From NCBI RefSeq assembly GCF_003935425.1, contig NZ_RHQN01000005.1, forward strand, positions 124,001-188,000: a stretch of 64,000 bases of DNA, in the 5' to 3' direction. Under the pieces are notes generated by a model, which saw only the letters and a list, made by a program, of their open reading frames with translations, was not told where the DNA came from and made no database searches. This DNA is from Pseudomonas sp. v388 (lineage in GTDB: Bacteria; Pseudomonadota; Gammaproteobacteria; Pseudomonadales; Pseudomonadaceae). The translations under genes and the position numbers were made by a program. Shown in pieces: positions 9,166 to 17,610 of this stretch; within the stretch, counting starts at the first letter, position 1; the number at the start of each line of letters is the position of its first letter.

Positions 9166-9731
9166 GCAGATTTCCCCGACAGGTCTTGAGGGCCATCGAC
9201 GATAGCTTTGGCGGTGTTGTTGAGCAGATCGCGAACCCTGAGGATTTCTTCCGTGCTCCAGCGGCCGTGGTGCAGGTGCAACGCGTGACGCAGGTTATGG
9301 ATCGCTTCGTGGATTTCGGCGGGCCGGTCGTGGCCGCGCAACGAGCGCTTGCTGACGTCGATGCGCATGCGCACGCCGTCAAGGGCAACGGTCTGATCGG
9401 CCAGCGAGGCGGTGCCTGGCGCGGTGATGCGGTAGAGTTTTTTGCCGCCCTGGGCGTCGCCGGTGATCAGTTCGCTTTCTTCGAGAAAGGTCAGCGTCGG
9501 GTAGATCACGCCGGGGCTTGGGCTGTAGGCACCGTCGAACATGGCCTCGATCTGGCGAATCAAGTCATAGCCGTGGCACGGCTGTTCTGCAATCAACGCC
9601 AGCAGCAGCAGCTTGAGGTCGCCGGGGGCGAACACGCGTGGGCCGCGGCCGCCGCGCTCACGCCCCGGTCGTTTTTCGAAACCGTCGCCGTACTCGCGAA
9701 GGGGTGGGGGCTGGTGAGGGTCATCACGCAT
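9162..9731 (-). CDS. PadR-family transcriptional regulator
   Basis: 189 residues. The winged helix spans about residues 33-105 (FAPGDLKLLLLALIAEQPCHGYDLIRQIEAMFDGAYSPSPGVIYPTLTFLEESELI), followed by a C-terminal helical dimerisation region. The residues before it are Arg/Gly/Pro-rich (KRPGRERGGRGPRV). It is the first gene of a two-gene unit with the siderophore reductase. A near-perfect palindrome lies 26 bases upstream of its start, which suggests autoregulation. Confidence 0.9.
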   Translation of the reverse strand: MRDDPHQPPPLREYGDGFEKRPGRERGGRGPRVFAPGDLKLLLLALIAEQPCHGYDLIRQIEAMFDGAYSPSPGVIYPTLTFLEESELITGDAQGGKKLYRITAPGTASLADQTVALDGVRMRIDVSKRSLRGHDRPAEIHEAIHNLRHALHLHHGRWSTEEILRVRDLLNNTAKAIVDGPQDLSGKSA

Positions 9732-9756
9732 TCGTCTTCATCTCCGTTTAAAAGTT

Positions 9757-9778
9757 AGATATACCTTAAGATATATCT
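9757..9778. promoter_or_regulatory. Candidate PadR operator
   Basis: A 22-bp palindrome, AGATATAC-CTTAAG-ATATATCT, has a single mismatch. It lies in the short AT-rich promoter region upstream of the padR-sip pair. PadR proteins commonly bind such ATAT-type palindromes; assignment to this regulator is inference. Confidence 0.65.
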
Positions 9779-9822
9779 TAACTGGCATGCAAGATGTCAA
9801 GACGAACGGTTCTCATTTGGCG

Positions 9823-12800
9823 CTAGATCGAGGGCATGGAGACCGGCTCCCCACACATTGCCTTGCCATCGTTTTCCAGGTACGGAGTGAGAATCGGGGC
9901 CATGCCCTTCAGCACTTGTACCGGCAGGGCGGAAGTGAAGCGAAATCCTTCGGCAGCGCGACCGGGAACGAAGGCGGTCAGCGTTCCGAAATGGTGATCG
10001 CCGATGTAAAACACGAAGGTTGCCGTGCGGTTGATGGCTCTGGAGCTGATGATGCGCCCGCCGGCGCCGACGCTTTCGATACGGTTATCGCCGGTGCCGG
10101 TCTTGCCGCCCATGGTCAGTACGCTGCCGTCCTGCAACTTGAACGTGCCTTGCACGCGCTTGGCGGTGCCGCCTTCTACCACTTGCGAGAGCGCTTCGCG
10201 CAATGCCGCGGCAACTTCCGAGGGCAGCACCCGCTTGCCCAACTCAGGATTAGTGGTCAGCACCGTTTCGTAAGGCGTGTCGGCGGCGAAGTGCAGGCTG
10301 TCGATGCGCACTGCGGGCAGCCGAATCCCGTCGTTCTGAATGATGCCGACCAATTCGGCCAGAGCGGCCGGGCGGTCTCCCGAACTGCCTATCGCAGTCG
10401 CCAACGACGGAACCAGGTGGTCGAACGGGTAGCCGACTCGCTGCCAGCGCTGCTGGATGTCGAGGAAGGCTTCGACTTCCATCATGGTGCGGATGCGGCT
10501 GTCCCGCGCGCTCTTGTGCCGACTCTTGAACAGCCAGCCGTAGACTTCCTGACGCTCATGGCGGCTGGCCGTAACGGCATCCTTGAATTGCGCATCCGGG
10601 TGCTGCAACAGGTAGCCCACCAGCCACAGGTCCAACGGGTGGACCCGGGCGATGTAGCCCTGGTCCGGCAAGTCGTAGGCGCCCGGCCCGTAGTTGCGAT
10701 ACAACTCCGCCAGGCGTTTATCGGTCAGTTTCGGCAGGGCCTTGTTCTCGGCCAGATGAGCACGGACGAAGGCATTGAATTCGGACGGTTGCGCGCCGGG
10801 GAGCAGATAGCGATGCACGGCGGCCAGGCGGCTGGCGGTCGGATGGATGCCGTCGAGGAAGGTGCTCAGGCGTTCCTCACTGCTCTTGTCCTTGTAACGT
10901 TTCCAGAACTTCAACAGGAACACCCGACCTTCGCGGTCGGCGAACTCGCTCAGGTATTCCTGGCGGCGTGGGTTCTGGTCGTCCTTGAGCAACGCGGCGC
11001 TGTTATTGGGCGCCTGATAGGTGCTGTAGCGCACCAGATCCCGCATCAGGCGAATGAACGGCAGGTTGATGGATTCACGCAGCGATTCGCGAAGGGTCGG
11101 AAGGCGCGAATCGTCTTCACGGCGGAAGTTATGGAAACGATGCAGGCCGCCGCCGGTGAAAAAACTTTCGTCGGGGCTGGCCGAATATTTGCGGTCCAGG
11201 GCGGCGGAAAGCATTTTCGACAGGTCTCGATCCTTGTTCTGCATCAGGTAGTCCACTGCCCAGCGGGTCAGCCTGTCGGGATCTTCGACAGGGGTTTTCT
11301 TGAGCTGCGCGTTGGTCAATCCGGCGTAACGGGTATGCAATTGGGCCATGATTTCCAGATAGGTGGTCAGCACCCGCAGCTTGGCGGTGGAGCCCAGTTC
11401 CAGCTTGCTGCCTTCGTTGATATCGAACGGCTGGTCGGTGCTGTCGGTCTGCACGCGCACCCGTGACCCGTCGGCACCGCGCTCGAACAGCGTGAAGCTG
11501 TAACGGACCTGCGCGGTGCTGGCCGGCGTCAACAGACGTTCGCCCAGCAAGCCAAGCTGCGCGGCGAACTCGGGGTTGGCCAGGTCGCGCAGGTACCGGC
11601 TGACGCTGTTCTGCAATTCACCCTGCAAGGTGCTGGTGGCCGACAGATCGAGGCGGTCCAGATCGTAGAGCGGGCGATTGAGCAGGCTGGACAGGCGGCT
11701 GCGCGCGACGCTGATGCCCTTGTTGGTTTCAATGGGCTGGACGGTGGGTTGTTGCACCCAGTCGCGGTAGGTCAGGGTGGCGGCCAGCGCGGCGTCCGCC
11801 AATGGCCGGTCGATGACATTGGCCTGGGCCAGCAGGCGGATATGGCTGTCGGTCAGGTCCGCCAGCTCCAGTCGGCCTTTGGCCAGATAGTGCGACGGCC
11901 GCCGTTGGGCGATCACCAGCGACAGCACTTCGCGCAGGGCCAGGGCTTTGGCCGCCAACTCGGTGGGGTTGGCCGGTTCTGACGCCAGTATCTGATTGGT
12001 CCTGGTGAAATCCGCACCAAACCAGACCCGCAGCCCTTCCGCCAGGCCATGCACCTCGCCATGGCCGGGCACCGCCGACAACGGCACGCTGTTGAGATAA
12101 TCGCGTACTACATGCTGCCGCGCCTTCAGGGTCTCGACCCCCGGCTGGTAGGCACGCACGCTGGCGGACACCATCTGACGCAGCTTTTCCGAACCGGACT
12201 GGGTCATGCCATCGGGCGAGTGGCGATATTTTTCCAGTTGAGTCGCCAGCGTGCTGCCACCGGCGGATTGCCCCGGCAGCGCGAGCAGCTTGGCCACCTG
12301 CGACCACGCCGCTTTGACGAAGCGTGGCCAATCCACGGCCGGATTGGCCAACGGCTGGCCGGGGTCCAGCAGATTGCGGTTCTCGATGAACAACAGGCTG
12401 TTCACCACCACAGGCGGAATGGCGGCAAAATCAGGGTACAACTGCTGCGGGTAACGAAATTCGTACAACGGCTCTCCCCGGCAGTCGGTGAGCGACAGGC
12501 CGGCCTGGATCTTTTCCTGATACGGCACGAAAAAACCGCGCTGGCTGTAGCGCATCAGCTCGGGGGAGAAGTGCGTCTGGCGGCTGATCAGGTAGTCACG
12601 TTTGAGCAGCCGAGGCAGGAATTCATCCAGAGATGAGTAGCCCAAACGTTTGTCGAACGGCCCATCGCCCGGATACACCACCTGATCGCTAGGCCCAGGT
12701 TGCACCGAGTAACTGAGGCTTGCGGCAAACCGGTTGAATTCCCGGGCCTGCAGCCGGGAACTGCGACTCTCGATGGCCACCGCCGCACCCAGCGCAACGC

Positions 12801-12936
12801 CGCCCATCGCTACCACCACCCAGAACACTCGCCATCCGTAGCGCCTGCGATGGGGGCCTCGTGGCGCGTTGGGGTCATCCTGTCGGTCAGCGGAAATCAC
12901 ATCTTTCTCGATATCGGAATGCCGTAATACGCCCAT
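9823..12936 (-). CDS. Large GT51/transpeptidase-like penicillin-binding protein
   Basis: 1037 residues. One N-terminal membrane anchor (WRVFWVVVAMGGVALGAAVAI, about residues 34-54) precedes a large periplasmic part. A divergent GT51 glycosyltransferase region spans about residues 150-300, with IENRNLLDP in place of EDxxFxxHxG and GGSTLATQLEKY resembling GxSTxTQQ. The RKxxE motif is not evident. The transpeptidase part carries all three penicillin-binding motifs: STAK in LGSTAKLRV, SIN in RESINLPF, and KTGTGD in GGKTGTGDNR. Peptidoglycan synthesis is the family role; the altered glycosyltransferase motifs make polymerase activity uncertain. It appears monocistronic. Confidence 0.85.
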   Translation of the reverse strand: MGVLRHSDIEKDVISADRQDDPNAPRGPHRRRYGWRVFWVVVAMGGVALGAAVAIESRSSRLQAREFNRFAASLSYSVQPGPSDQVVYPGDGPFDKRLGYSSLDEFLPRLLKRDYLISRQTHFSPELMRYSQRGFFVPYQEKIQAGLSLTDCRGEPLYEFRYPQQLYPDFAAIPPVVVNSLLFIENRNLLDPGQPLANPAVDWPRFVKAAWSQVAKLLALPGQSAGGSTLATQLEKYRHSPDGMTQSGSEKLRQMVSASVRAYQPGVETLKARQHVVRDYLNSVPLSAVPGHGEVHGLAEGLRVWFGADFTRTNQILASEPANPTELAAKALALREVLSLVIAQRRPSHYLAKGRLELADLTDSHIRLLAQANVIDRPLADAALAATLTYRDWVQQPTVQPIETNKGISVARSRLSSLLNRPLYDLDRLDLSATSTLQGELQNSVSRYLRDLANPEFAAQLGLLGERLLTPASTAQVRYSFTLFERGADGSRVRVQTDSTDQPFDINEGSKLELGSTAKLRVLTTYLEIMAQLHTRYAGLTNAQLKKTPVEDPDRLTRWAVDYLMQNKDRDLSKMLSAALDRKYSASPDESFFTGGGLHRFHNFRREDDSRLPTLRESLRESINLPFIRLMRDLVRYSTYQAPNNSAALLKDDQNPRRQEYLSEFADREGRVFLLKFWKRYKDKSSEERLSTFLDGIHPTASRLAAVHRYLLPGAQPSEFNAFVRAHLAENKALPKLTDKRLAELYRNYGPGAYDLPDQGYIARVHPLDLWLVGYLLQHPDAQFKDAVTASRHERQEVYGWLFKSRHKSARDSRIRTMMEVEAFLDIQQRWQRVGYPFDHLVPSLATAIGSSGDRPAALAELVGIIQNDGIRLPAVRIDSLHFAADTPYETVLTTNPELGKRVLPSEVAAALREALSQVVEGGTAKRVQGTFKLQDGSVLTMGGKTGTGDNRIESVGAGGRIISSRAINRTATFVFYIGDHHFGTLTAFVPGRAAEGFRFTSALPVQVLKGMAPILTPYLENDGKAMCGEPVSMPSI

Positions 12937-13023
12937 GGTCGATTGGCCCGGTCACCCTGTTAAACGCACCTGAAACAAGCTTAGACGCTCGCTGGCTTTG
13001 TTGCGGAAATTGTCAGGATTGCG

Positions 13024-13049
13024 TGCGGGCCCGTAAGTCCGGGCCCGCA
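13024..13049. terminator. Hairpin downstream of the 13.1-13.8 kb orphan gene
   Basis: TGCGGGCCC (13024-13032) pairs perfectly with GGGCCCGCA (13041-13049). It lies just after the stop of the minus-strand gene but lacks a T-run, so it is a weak terminator candidate. Confidence 0.45.
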
Positions 13050-13056
13050 ACCGCGC

Positions 13057-13758
13057 TCAGGCCTGGACGTCGACCAGTCGCTTGGGTTCCTCCTCCACCT
13101 TCTCGGCATTGCGCTCCAGCTGGTAGCTGAGTGTCTGAACGTAGTTACCGATGGTGTTGCGGCAGAACAGTTGCCCGTAATCAATAATCTTGCTGAAGTT
13201 TTCGAGATTGAGCTGACGGCGATCCGGGAAGTTCTTGCGGTCGTGATCGTTCATGGTCATGACCAGCCGTGCGTGAGCACGCACGTCGTTCTGCAACTTG
13301 GTGCGGTTGTTGAACTGCTCAGTCAGATAAGCGACCTCCGCAGGCGTCAGTACACCGTCCGGGTCAGTGACTTTGATTTGCTGATCGAAACCGAGGGTGA
13401 AGCCGAAATACTTTTTCGAGAGCTCCGGATTCACGTAGGAGAGCTGGTCTTTCAAGCCGTAGAAGGTGTCGCAGATGGAACGCAGAATTTCGCCGGACTT
13501 TTCGTGGAGCTTCTCAAAATATCTTTTTTCCTTATCCTGAAGTTCTTTGTCAGGCAGTTTCTTGTAGAACTCTTGGATTTCTCCTGTAGGCGTCTTGGGC
13601 AGCCAAGGTGATTCCTCGTAGCGGTAGAATTCGGCGTTTGGGTCGCGCTGGTGTTCTATCTTCGCTGGCGAGGCGTACTCGGGTTTGATCTCTGAAGAGG
13701 CTTCCGGGTGTGGCGTAGGCCAGCTTGGGGATAGAGGGGGATTATTTGAGATGTTCAT
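13057..13758 (-). CDS. Orphan protein, paralog A of a tandem pair
   Basis: 233 residues with no signal peptide or membrane segment. I do not recognise a described domain. It shares with the upstream gene (14187-14852) an ordered set of motifs: FGFTLG.D..IKV, an LT.AE.(3-4)NN stretch, DHD...F..RR..NL.NF, and IIDY. Identity is moderate, so the two are paralogs rather than a recent duplication. The N-terminal third is Pro/Glu-rich and diverges. The ATG is preceded by GGA. Two copies of the TGTAGGA-type element lie 70-125 bases upstream, matching the arrangement at the paralog. Confidence 0.8.
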   Translation of the reverse strand: MNISNNPPLSPSWPTPHPEASSEIKPEYASPAKIEHQRDPNAEFYRYEESPWLPKTPTGEIQEFYKKLPDKELQDKEKRYFEKLHEKSGEILRSICDTFYGLKDQLSYVNPELSKKYFGFTLGFDQQIKVTDPDGVLTPAEVAYLTEQFNNRTKLQNDVRAHARLVMTMNDHDRKNFPDRRQLNLENFSKIIDYGQLFCRNTIGNYVQTLSYQLERNAEKVEEEPKRLVDVQA

Positions 13759-13828
13759 TATGAGTCCTCATTGGTTTGTCGCTGATCTGGCTAGCGGCAG
13801 AGGGACCGAAAACTTGGGCTGATAAAAC

Positions 13829-13843
13829 TGTGGGATATTTCCG
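13829..13843. promoter_or_regulatory. TGTRGGA-type element, proximal copy of paralog A
   Basis: TGTGGGATATTTCCG sits 70 bp upstream of the orphan gene start, within GATAAAACTGTGGGATATTT. The same layout (GATAAA-GT-TGTAGGATGATTCCG) is found upstream of the second paralog. Confidence 0.55.
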
Positions 13844-13866
13844 AAATTTAGGTTTTTGATTTGATT

Positions 13867-13881
13867 TGTAGGAAGTTTCTG
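13867..13881. promoter_or_regulatory. TGTAGGA-type element, distal copy of paralog A
   Basis: TGTAGGAAGTTTCTG starts 38 bp beyond the proximal copy. It differs by one base from the copies at 14974 and 57249. Confidence 0.6.
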
Positions 13882-14156
13882 TAATTTCTGGTGAGCGCTT
13901 GACGAGGCGATTGATATTGGTCGATGCACGGGTGGTGTAGATGCGAAATCATTTGTTGAGAAAAACCGTGGACGAAATCTCTGGCGGACACAGTTCTATG
14001 AAGGTGGTTGGTCTGTCCATAATTTTTTTGCCCCAAAGAAGGGGGCCTACGCCACTCACTTTGATAGCGGTCAGATTGGACACATATGCTACCAGCATCT
14101 GGTTAGAAGTACGCCATATGAAATAGGCTTTTGATGCTTGATTGAGCGCGATCCAA
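13882..14156. other. AT-rich gap between the two orphan paralogs
   Basis: No ORF here has a credible ribosome site or composition. It probably holds only the upstream region of paralog A and the 3' end of the paralog B transcript. Confidence 0.5.
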
Positions 14157-14182
14157 AGCCTGGCAAGCCAGCTTGCCAGGCT
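14157..14182. terminator. Hairpin downstream of paralog B
   Basis: An 11-bp perfect stem, AGCCTGGCAAG / CTTGCCAGGCT, has a 4-base loop and starts 5 bases past the stop of the minus-strand gene. On the minus strand it is followed by only TTT, so it is a moderate terminator. Confidence 0.6.
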
Positions 14183-14186
14183 ATGA

Positions 14187-14852
14187 TTAAGCTCTTTCGG
14201 ATATGTACAGCTCCGACTTAGGCTCAGCGTAACTCCCCACTTGTCTGATCCATTCATTCTGCATGCTATTCGTCCCGCAGCTCAGTACTTTGTGGTAATC
14301 GATAATTTCGTGAAAATTGTCCAGGTTGATGTTTCGAGCGGAACCAAAAGTGGCGTGGTCATGGTCTGCGAGGATCATGATGTCTTTAGCTTGATGTTGG
14401 ATTGCAATTTTCAGTGTCTGGAAGTTGTTCAGCATTTCATTGATTGAGGAGCATTCAGCCTCCGTCAGTGAGTCTGAGTAACTGATGACCTTCAAGTTGG
14501 TATCCGGACCCAGCGTAAAGCCGAAGCTTTTCTTTGCGATATCCGGGTGGGTTGTCTGCAATGCATCCTTGAATTGGGTATAGGTAAGCTGAATCAAGGC
14601 CAAGTCAATTTGATCCATTGATTTTTTACGTGCCACATACTCTTCGCGGTTTTTCACATCCTCATAGCCAGGCTCGGTCAGCCATGCTTCTTTCTGATAC
14701 GTATAGAAAGCACCTTCTTTTGAAATAGGCACGTCCGTTGCTAAGCTAATATTCTCCGTATAAGGTGTGAATGTAATGTTGTTTGCACGCTGTAGCTCAA
14801 TTTTTCTGTGGGTGGAGCTTATGTCGGAGTGTGTAAGGGTTTGAATGCTCAT
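14187..14852 (-). CDS. Orphan protein, paralog B of a tandem pair
   Basis: 221 residues from the ATG at 14852, which has a GGAG site nine bases upstream; an ATG five codons earlier lacks one. It is soluble, with no recognised domain. Shared blocks with paralog A include EAWL..P, FGFTLGPDTNLKV, SLTEAECSSINEMLNNFQTL, DHDHATFGSARNINLDNF and IIDYHKV. It contains three Cys near the C-terminus and is less basic than A. Base composition is AT-richer than flanking core genes, consistent with accessory DNA. It has the same paired upstream element as paralog A. Confidence 0.78.
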   Translation of the reverse strand: MSIQTLTHSDISSTHRKIELQRANNITFTPYTENISLATDVPISKEGAFYTYQKEAWLTEPGYEDVKNREEYVARKKSMDQIDLALIQLTYTQFKDALQTTHPDIAKKSFGFTLGPDTNLKVISYSDSLTEAECSSINEMLNNFQTLKIAIQHQAKDIMILADHDHATFGSARNINLDNFHEIIDYHKVLSCGTNSMQNEWIRQVGSYAEPKSELYISERA

Positions 14853-14923
14853 GGTTAGGTTCTCCATTCTGTCGTGGCTTAATGGATAACGGCCGATCGC
14901 TGAAAAACTTTGCCTGATAAAGT

Positions 14924-14938
14924 TGTAGGATGATTCCG
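14924..14938. promoter_or_regulatory. TGTAGGA-type element, proximal copy of paralog B
   Basis: TGTAGGATGATTCCG lies 71 bp upstream of the chosen start of paralog B, within a GATAAAG context shared with paralog A. Confidence 0.6.
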
Positions 14939-14973
14939 AAAATTAACTAGAGTATAAAACTCTGCGCTATTTT

Positions 14974-14988
14974 TGTAGGATGTTTCTG
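14974..14988. promoter_or_regulatory. TGTAGGA-type element, distal copy of paralog B
   Basis: TTTTGTAGGATGTTTCTG is identical over 18 bases to the copy upstream of the response regulator gene at 57246. A reversed half (ATTCCTAC) follows at 14991. Confidence 0.65.
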
Positions 14989-15101
14989 AGATTCCTACTC
15001 GGATTCTTGACTCTTGATGGTCACTTTGATTACGTGATTTTGACAGCTGCATTCAACAGCTGCTGGGAGCAAGGTTGTGAAGTTGCGCATGGAGAGTGAA
15101 G

Positions 15102-15467
15102 ATGAATAAACGTCATACGTGCCATTTGTTAAATCTGGCACTGCTCGCGGTATCGTTGCGTTCGTTCGCTGACGGCGCCGATTCTGTTGAGTCTTCGATT
15201 CCACTTTCGCAGGACAGCCGTAAAGTCGCCGCCGAATCGAAGATGAGCGACTCCTATTCGGCCATGAGTTGTATATGTGGGTGTAGACCAGATCCGGCGT
15301 TCGCTGCGGCCTCGAGACCTGACAGCATGCCTTTGTGGAGCGTGCGCTCGTTTGGATATGCGTCCCGGCGTGAGGGTGAACGGTCTGGTTTCGAGCCACG
15401 AACAGTGCCGTTTGAAACCCTGAATTCAGACCGAGCCCAGCAAGGTCGCGAACTCCTCAGGTTCTGA
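15102..15467 (+). CDS. Possible small exported protein, unknown
   Basis: 121 residues from the ATG at 15102, preceded by GGAGAGTGAAG. The first ~22 residues (MNKRHTCHLLNLALLAVSLRSFA) could be a signal peptide, followed by a Ser-rich region and a CICGC cluster. I recognise no family. An overlapping minus-strand ORF (14995-15399) is the alternative reading, and neither may be real. Confidence 0.3.
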   Translation: MNKRHTCHLLNLALLAVSLRSFADGADSVESSIPLSQDSRKVAAESKMSDSYSAMSCICGCRPDPAFAAASRPDSMPLWSVRSFGYASRREGERSGFEPRTVPFETLNSDRAQQGRELLRF

Positions 15468-15485
15468 CCGCCGCGAGTACAGTCC

Positions 15486-16616
15486 TCAAGTCGCGACAGC
15501 TTGAACCGGTTTCCCCCACTTTTTATTCAGCTCAAGCCCGTTGGCCATCAGGGTCATCAACCCCAGGCCCGCGATGGCAGTGGTGACTTGCATCGGCCAG
15601 GTATCGCCAGCCAGGGCATTGGCCATGTCGGCCAGGGGAGCGAGCAACACGCCAAGGCAGAAGATTTCCAGCGAGTAGCGGCCCATGCGGCAGGTCTGGC
15701 GGGCTGCCCAGTTGTCGAGCCAGGCCGGGTGAGTGGGCAGCAGTCTGGCGACCACATAGACCAGCGCCAGGAAGTGCAGCAAGCGCACGGGGGCCAGGTC
15801 GGTCTTGCTGATCGGATAGAACGATTCAAGGTGCAGCAGGGACACTAGCGACTGATGCACGTCGGGCCATTTTTCACTGAAGGTCAGTGTGCCGGCTACC
15901 AGCAGGTACAAGGCCGCGGCAATGAAGAGCGGTTGTTGGCAAGCGGGGCGGCGCTGGCGTGGCGCTGCATTTTCCGCTCGCAACGCGCAGGCACCGCCCA
16001 GTACGAACAGCAACTGCCACGCCACCGGATTGAAGTACCAGACGCCGCCACCTTCGTAGGCGCGCAGGTTCCAGCCGAACAGCGGCACCATCAGGTACAG
16101 CGCGATCGACAGGCCCACTGCGACTTCCAGCCTGCGCAGCATCAGCGGCAGAATCAAGGGCAGTGCCAGCAGCAGCACGATGTAGAGCGGCAGCGGGTCG
16201 GTGAGGTTGGGCTTGAAACGCAGCAGCAGTTCATCGGCCAGCGCCTGCTGCGGGTTGCCGACAAAGTATTCAAGGCCCATCTGCTGGACCATGTCGCGGG
16301 TCTCGACATGATTGTTGGCGACGAAGACGATGCCCATGAGCAGGGTCAGCAGGAAAATGTGCACGACGTACAGCACCCAGGTGCGGCGCAGGATGCGGAC
16401 GTTGGCGACCAGCAGTCCATCGCGCCGGGCGATGCGTCCGTAGGCCAGGATGGCGGCATAGCCGGCGAGGAAGACGAAAATTTCCGCTGCGTCGCTAAAG
16501 CCGAAGTTGCGCACGGTCAGCTGCGCCAGGGGGTTGTCCGGTACGTGATCCCAGAAGATGAAGATCAGTGCCAGGCCCCGGAAGAAGTCGATTCGATGAT
16601 CGCGTCCGTTAGTCAT
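15486..16616 (-). CDS. opgC: OpgC-like acyltransferase (periplasmic glucan succinylation)
   Basis: 376 residues from the ATG at 16616; the upstream in-frame extension has no family similarity. It opens with RIDFFRGLALIFIFWDHVPDNPLAQLTVRNFGFSDAAEIFVFLAGYAA, the OpgC/acyltransferase-3 signature. About ten hydrophobic helices follow, including VLYVVHIFLLTLLMGIVFV and LPLYIVLLLALPLILPLML. OpgC proteins transfer succinyl groups to osmoregulated periplasmic glucans at the inner membrane. The glucan synthases opgGH are not in this window, and the gene stands alone. Confidence 0.88.
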   Translation of the reverse strand: MTNGRDHRIDFFRGLALIFIFWDHVPDNPLAQLTVRNFGFSDAAEIFVFLAGYAAILAYGRIARRDGLLVANVRILRRTWVLYVVHIFLLTLLMGIVFVANNHVETRDMVQQMGLEYFVGNPQQALADELLLRFKPNLTDPLPLYIVLLLALPLILPLMLRRLEVAVGLSIALYLMVPLFGWNLRAYEGGGVWYFNPVAWQLLFVLGGACALRAENAAPRQRRPACQQPLFIAAALYLLVAGTLTFSEKWPDVHQSLVSLLHLESFYPISKTDLAPVRLLHFLALVYVVARLLPTHPAWLDNWAARQTCRMGRYSLEIFCLGVLLAPLADMANALAGDTWPMQVTTAIAGLGLMTLMANGLELNKKWGKPVQAVAT

Positions 16617-16889
16617 AACGGTGGGCTCTTGAAGGTCGTCAATGAAAGAAGATCGCTCTGGGGCGAGCAAGGTTCCCGTGCCGTGGTCGGTGGTACGCGG
16701 CGGCGCGGCAGGGTGGCGTTTCCCGGCAGGAAATGCAACGCGGCGCTATTACAGAATGTCTCCAGCGGCGCCGACCGGGAATGACCTGCCGTACAGGAGA
16801 ATGTAGCGGATGCTGGTTGCCGGGCGGGCCTTAAAAGCCGCTTTTGTGATGATGTTCCGCCCTGAACCGTGAGCGCTGCAACACTGCGT

Positions 16890-17252
16890 TCACTGCTCCA
16901 GAATCCACGGCTTGAGGTAGCGATAACGCTCGGCCATCGCGTAGACGTCCTCGCGTCCTTCCAGGCTGGTCCAGCGCAAATGCTGGATGAGTATCTGCTC
17001 TTTCGGGTTGAGGGCCACGAATCCCAATTCATCGGCCTTGCGCATGAACGAGTCGCGGGGTTCGGCGGGGCTGCTGGCAGCGATGACATCCTGCAGGGCG
17101 TTTTGCAGCATCGACACATAACCCACCAGCATCGACGGGTTGCACAGCACGTCCGTTTTATTGACGTAACTGTCAAGCAGGCGAAGCGAATCGCGAGCTT
17201 CGATCAGGCGTTCATAGGCATGTTGAGGCAACTCGTAGCGGGTGTCAGGCAT
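16890..17252 (-). CDS. Conserved hypothetical protein
   Basis: 120 residues from the ATG at 17252, preceded by AGTAGGA; the longer open frame upstream is discarded. It is soluble and helical (HAYERLIEARDSLRLLDSYVNK, MLVGYVSMLQNALQDVIAAS) and ends in LKPWILEQ. I do not recognise the family. Composition matches the core genome, and the coding strand pattern supports it being real. Confidence 0.7.
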   Translation of the reverse strand: MPDTRYELPQHAYERLIEARDSLRLLDSYVNKTDVLCNPSMLVGYVSMLQNALQDVIAASSPAEPRDSFMRKADELGFVALNPKEQILIQHLRWTSLEGREDVYAMAERYRYLKPWILEQ

Positions 17253-17569
17253 GAAAAATCCTACTAGCTTTGTTATGTCATCCCCAGTCCGGGACCAGTC
17301 GGATGGGCGGCTCCGTGTAGGCTGGTCTGACAAGTAGTAGACGTTGCCATGCCCTGCGGCACGGTTAAAGGGGCTGGCCGTTGTCGGAAGCCTTTGTCGC
17401 TACGAGTATGAAAGACGCTGTGCGCCATTGTGCTTGCCGACAGGAGGGAGACCCATCCCGAAACGCTGATGCGGCACAAAGGGCGAACCATAGCCGCAAG
17501 CGCCCGACCGATCAAGTTCGGTCATATGGGTGCTGGATGAGAACGATGAGCGCATCTTTTGATCATTAT
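17253..17569. other. Intergenic region between the hypothetical gene and rpmE2
   Basis: About 317 bp between divergent genes before the Zur site. I see no gene or named element in it. Confidence 0.5.
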
Positions 17570-17582
17570 GTTATGGTATAAC
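17570..17582. promoter_or_regulatory. Zur box upstream of rpmE2
   Basis: GTTATGGTATAAC is the core of a palindrome inside TTATGTTATGGTATAACAATT. It matches the gammaproteobacterial Zur pattern (GTTATANTATAAC-type) and lies 28 bp before the start of a zinc-free L31 paralog, the classic Zur target. Confidence 0.8.
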
Positions 17583-17610
17583 AATTCTGCTATTGCTCTC
17601 TGGAGGCATC

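Noticed and set aside
14995-15399. Minus-strand ORF of 134 residues overlapping the possible exported protein
   Set aside because: Its start lacks a ribosome site and the Ser/Arg-rich sequence matches nothing. The plus-strand reading is slightly better, but both are weak.
17381-17581. Plus-strand ORF of 66 residues before rpmE2
   Set aside because: It runs through the Zur box and lacks a ribosome site and family match.
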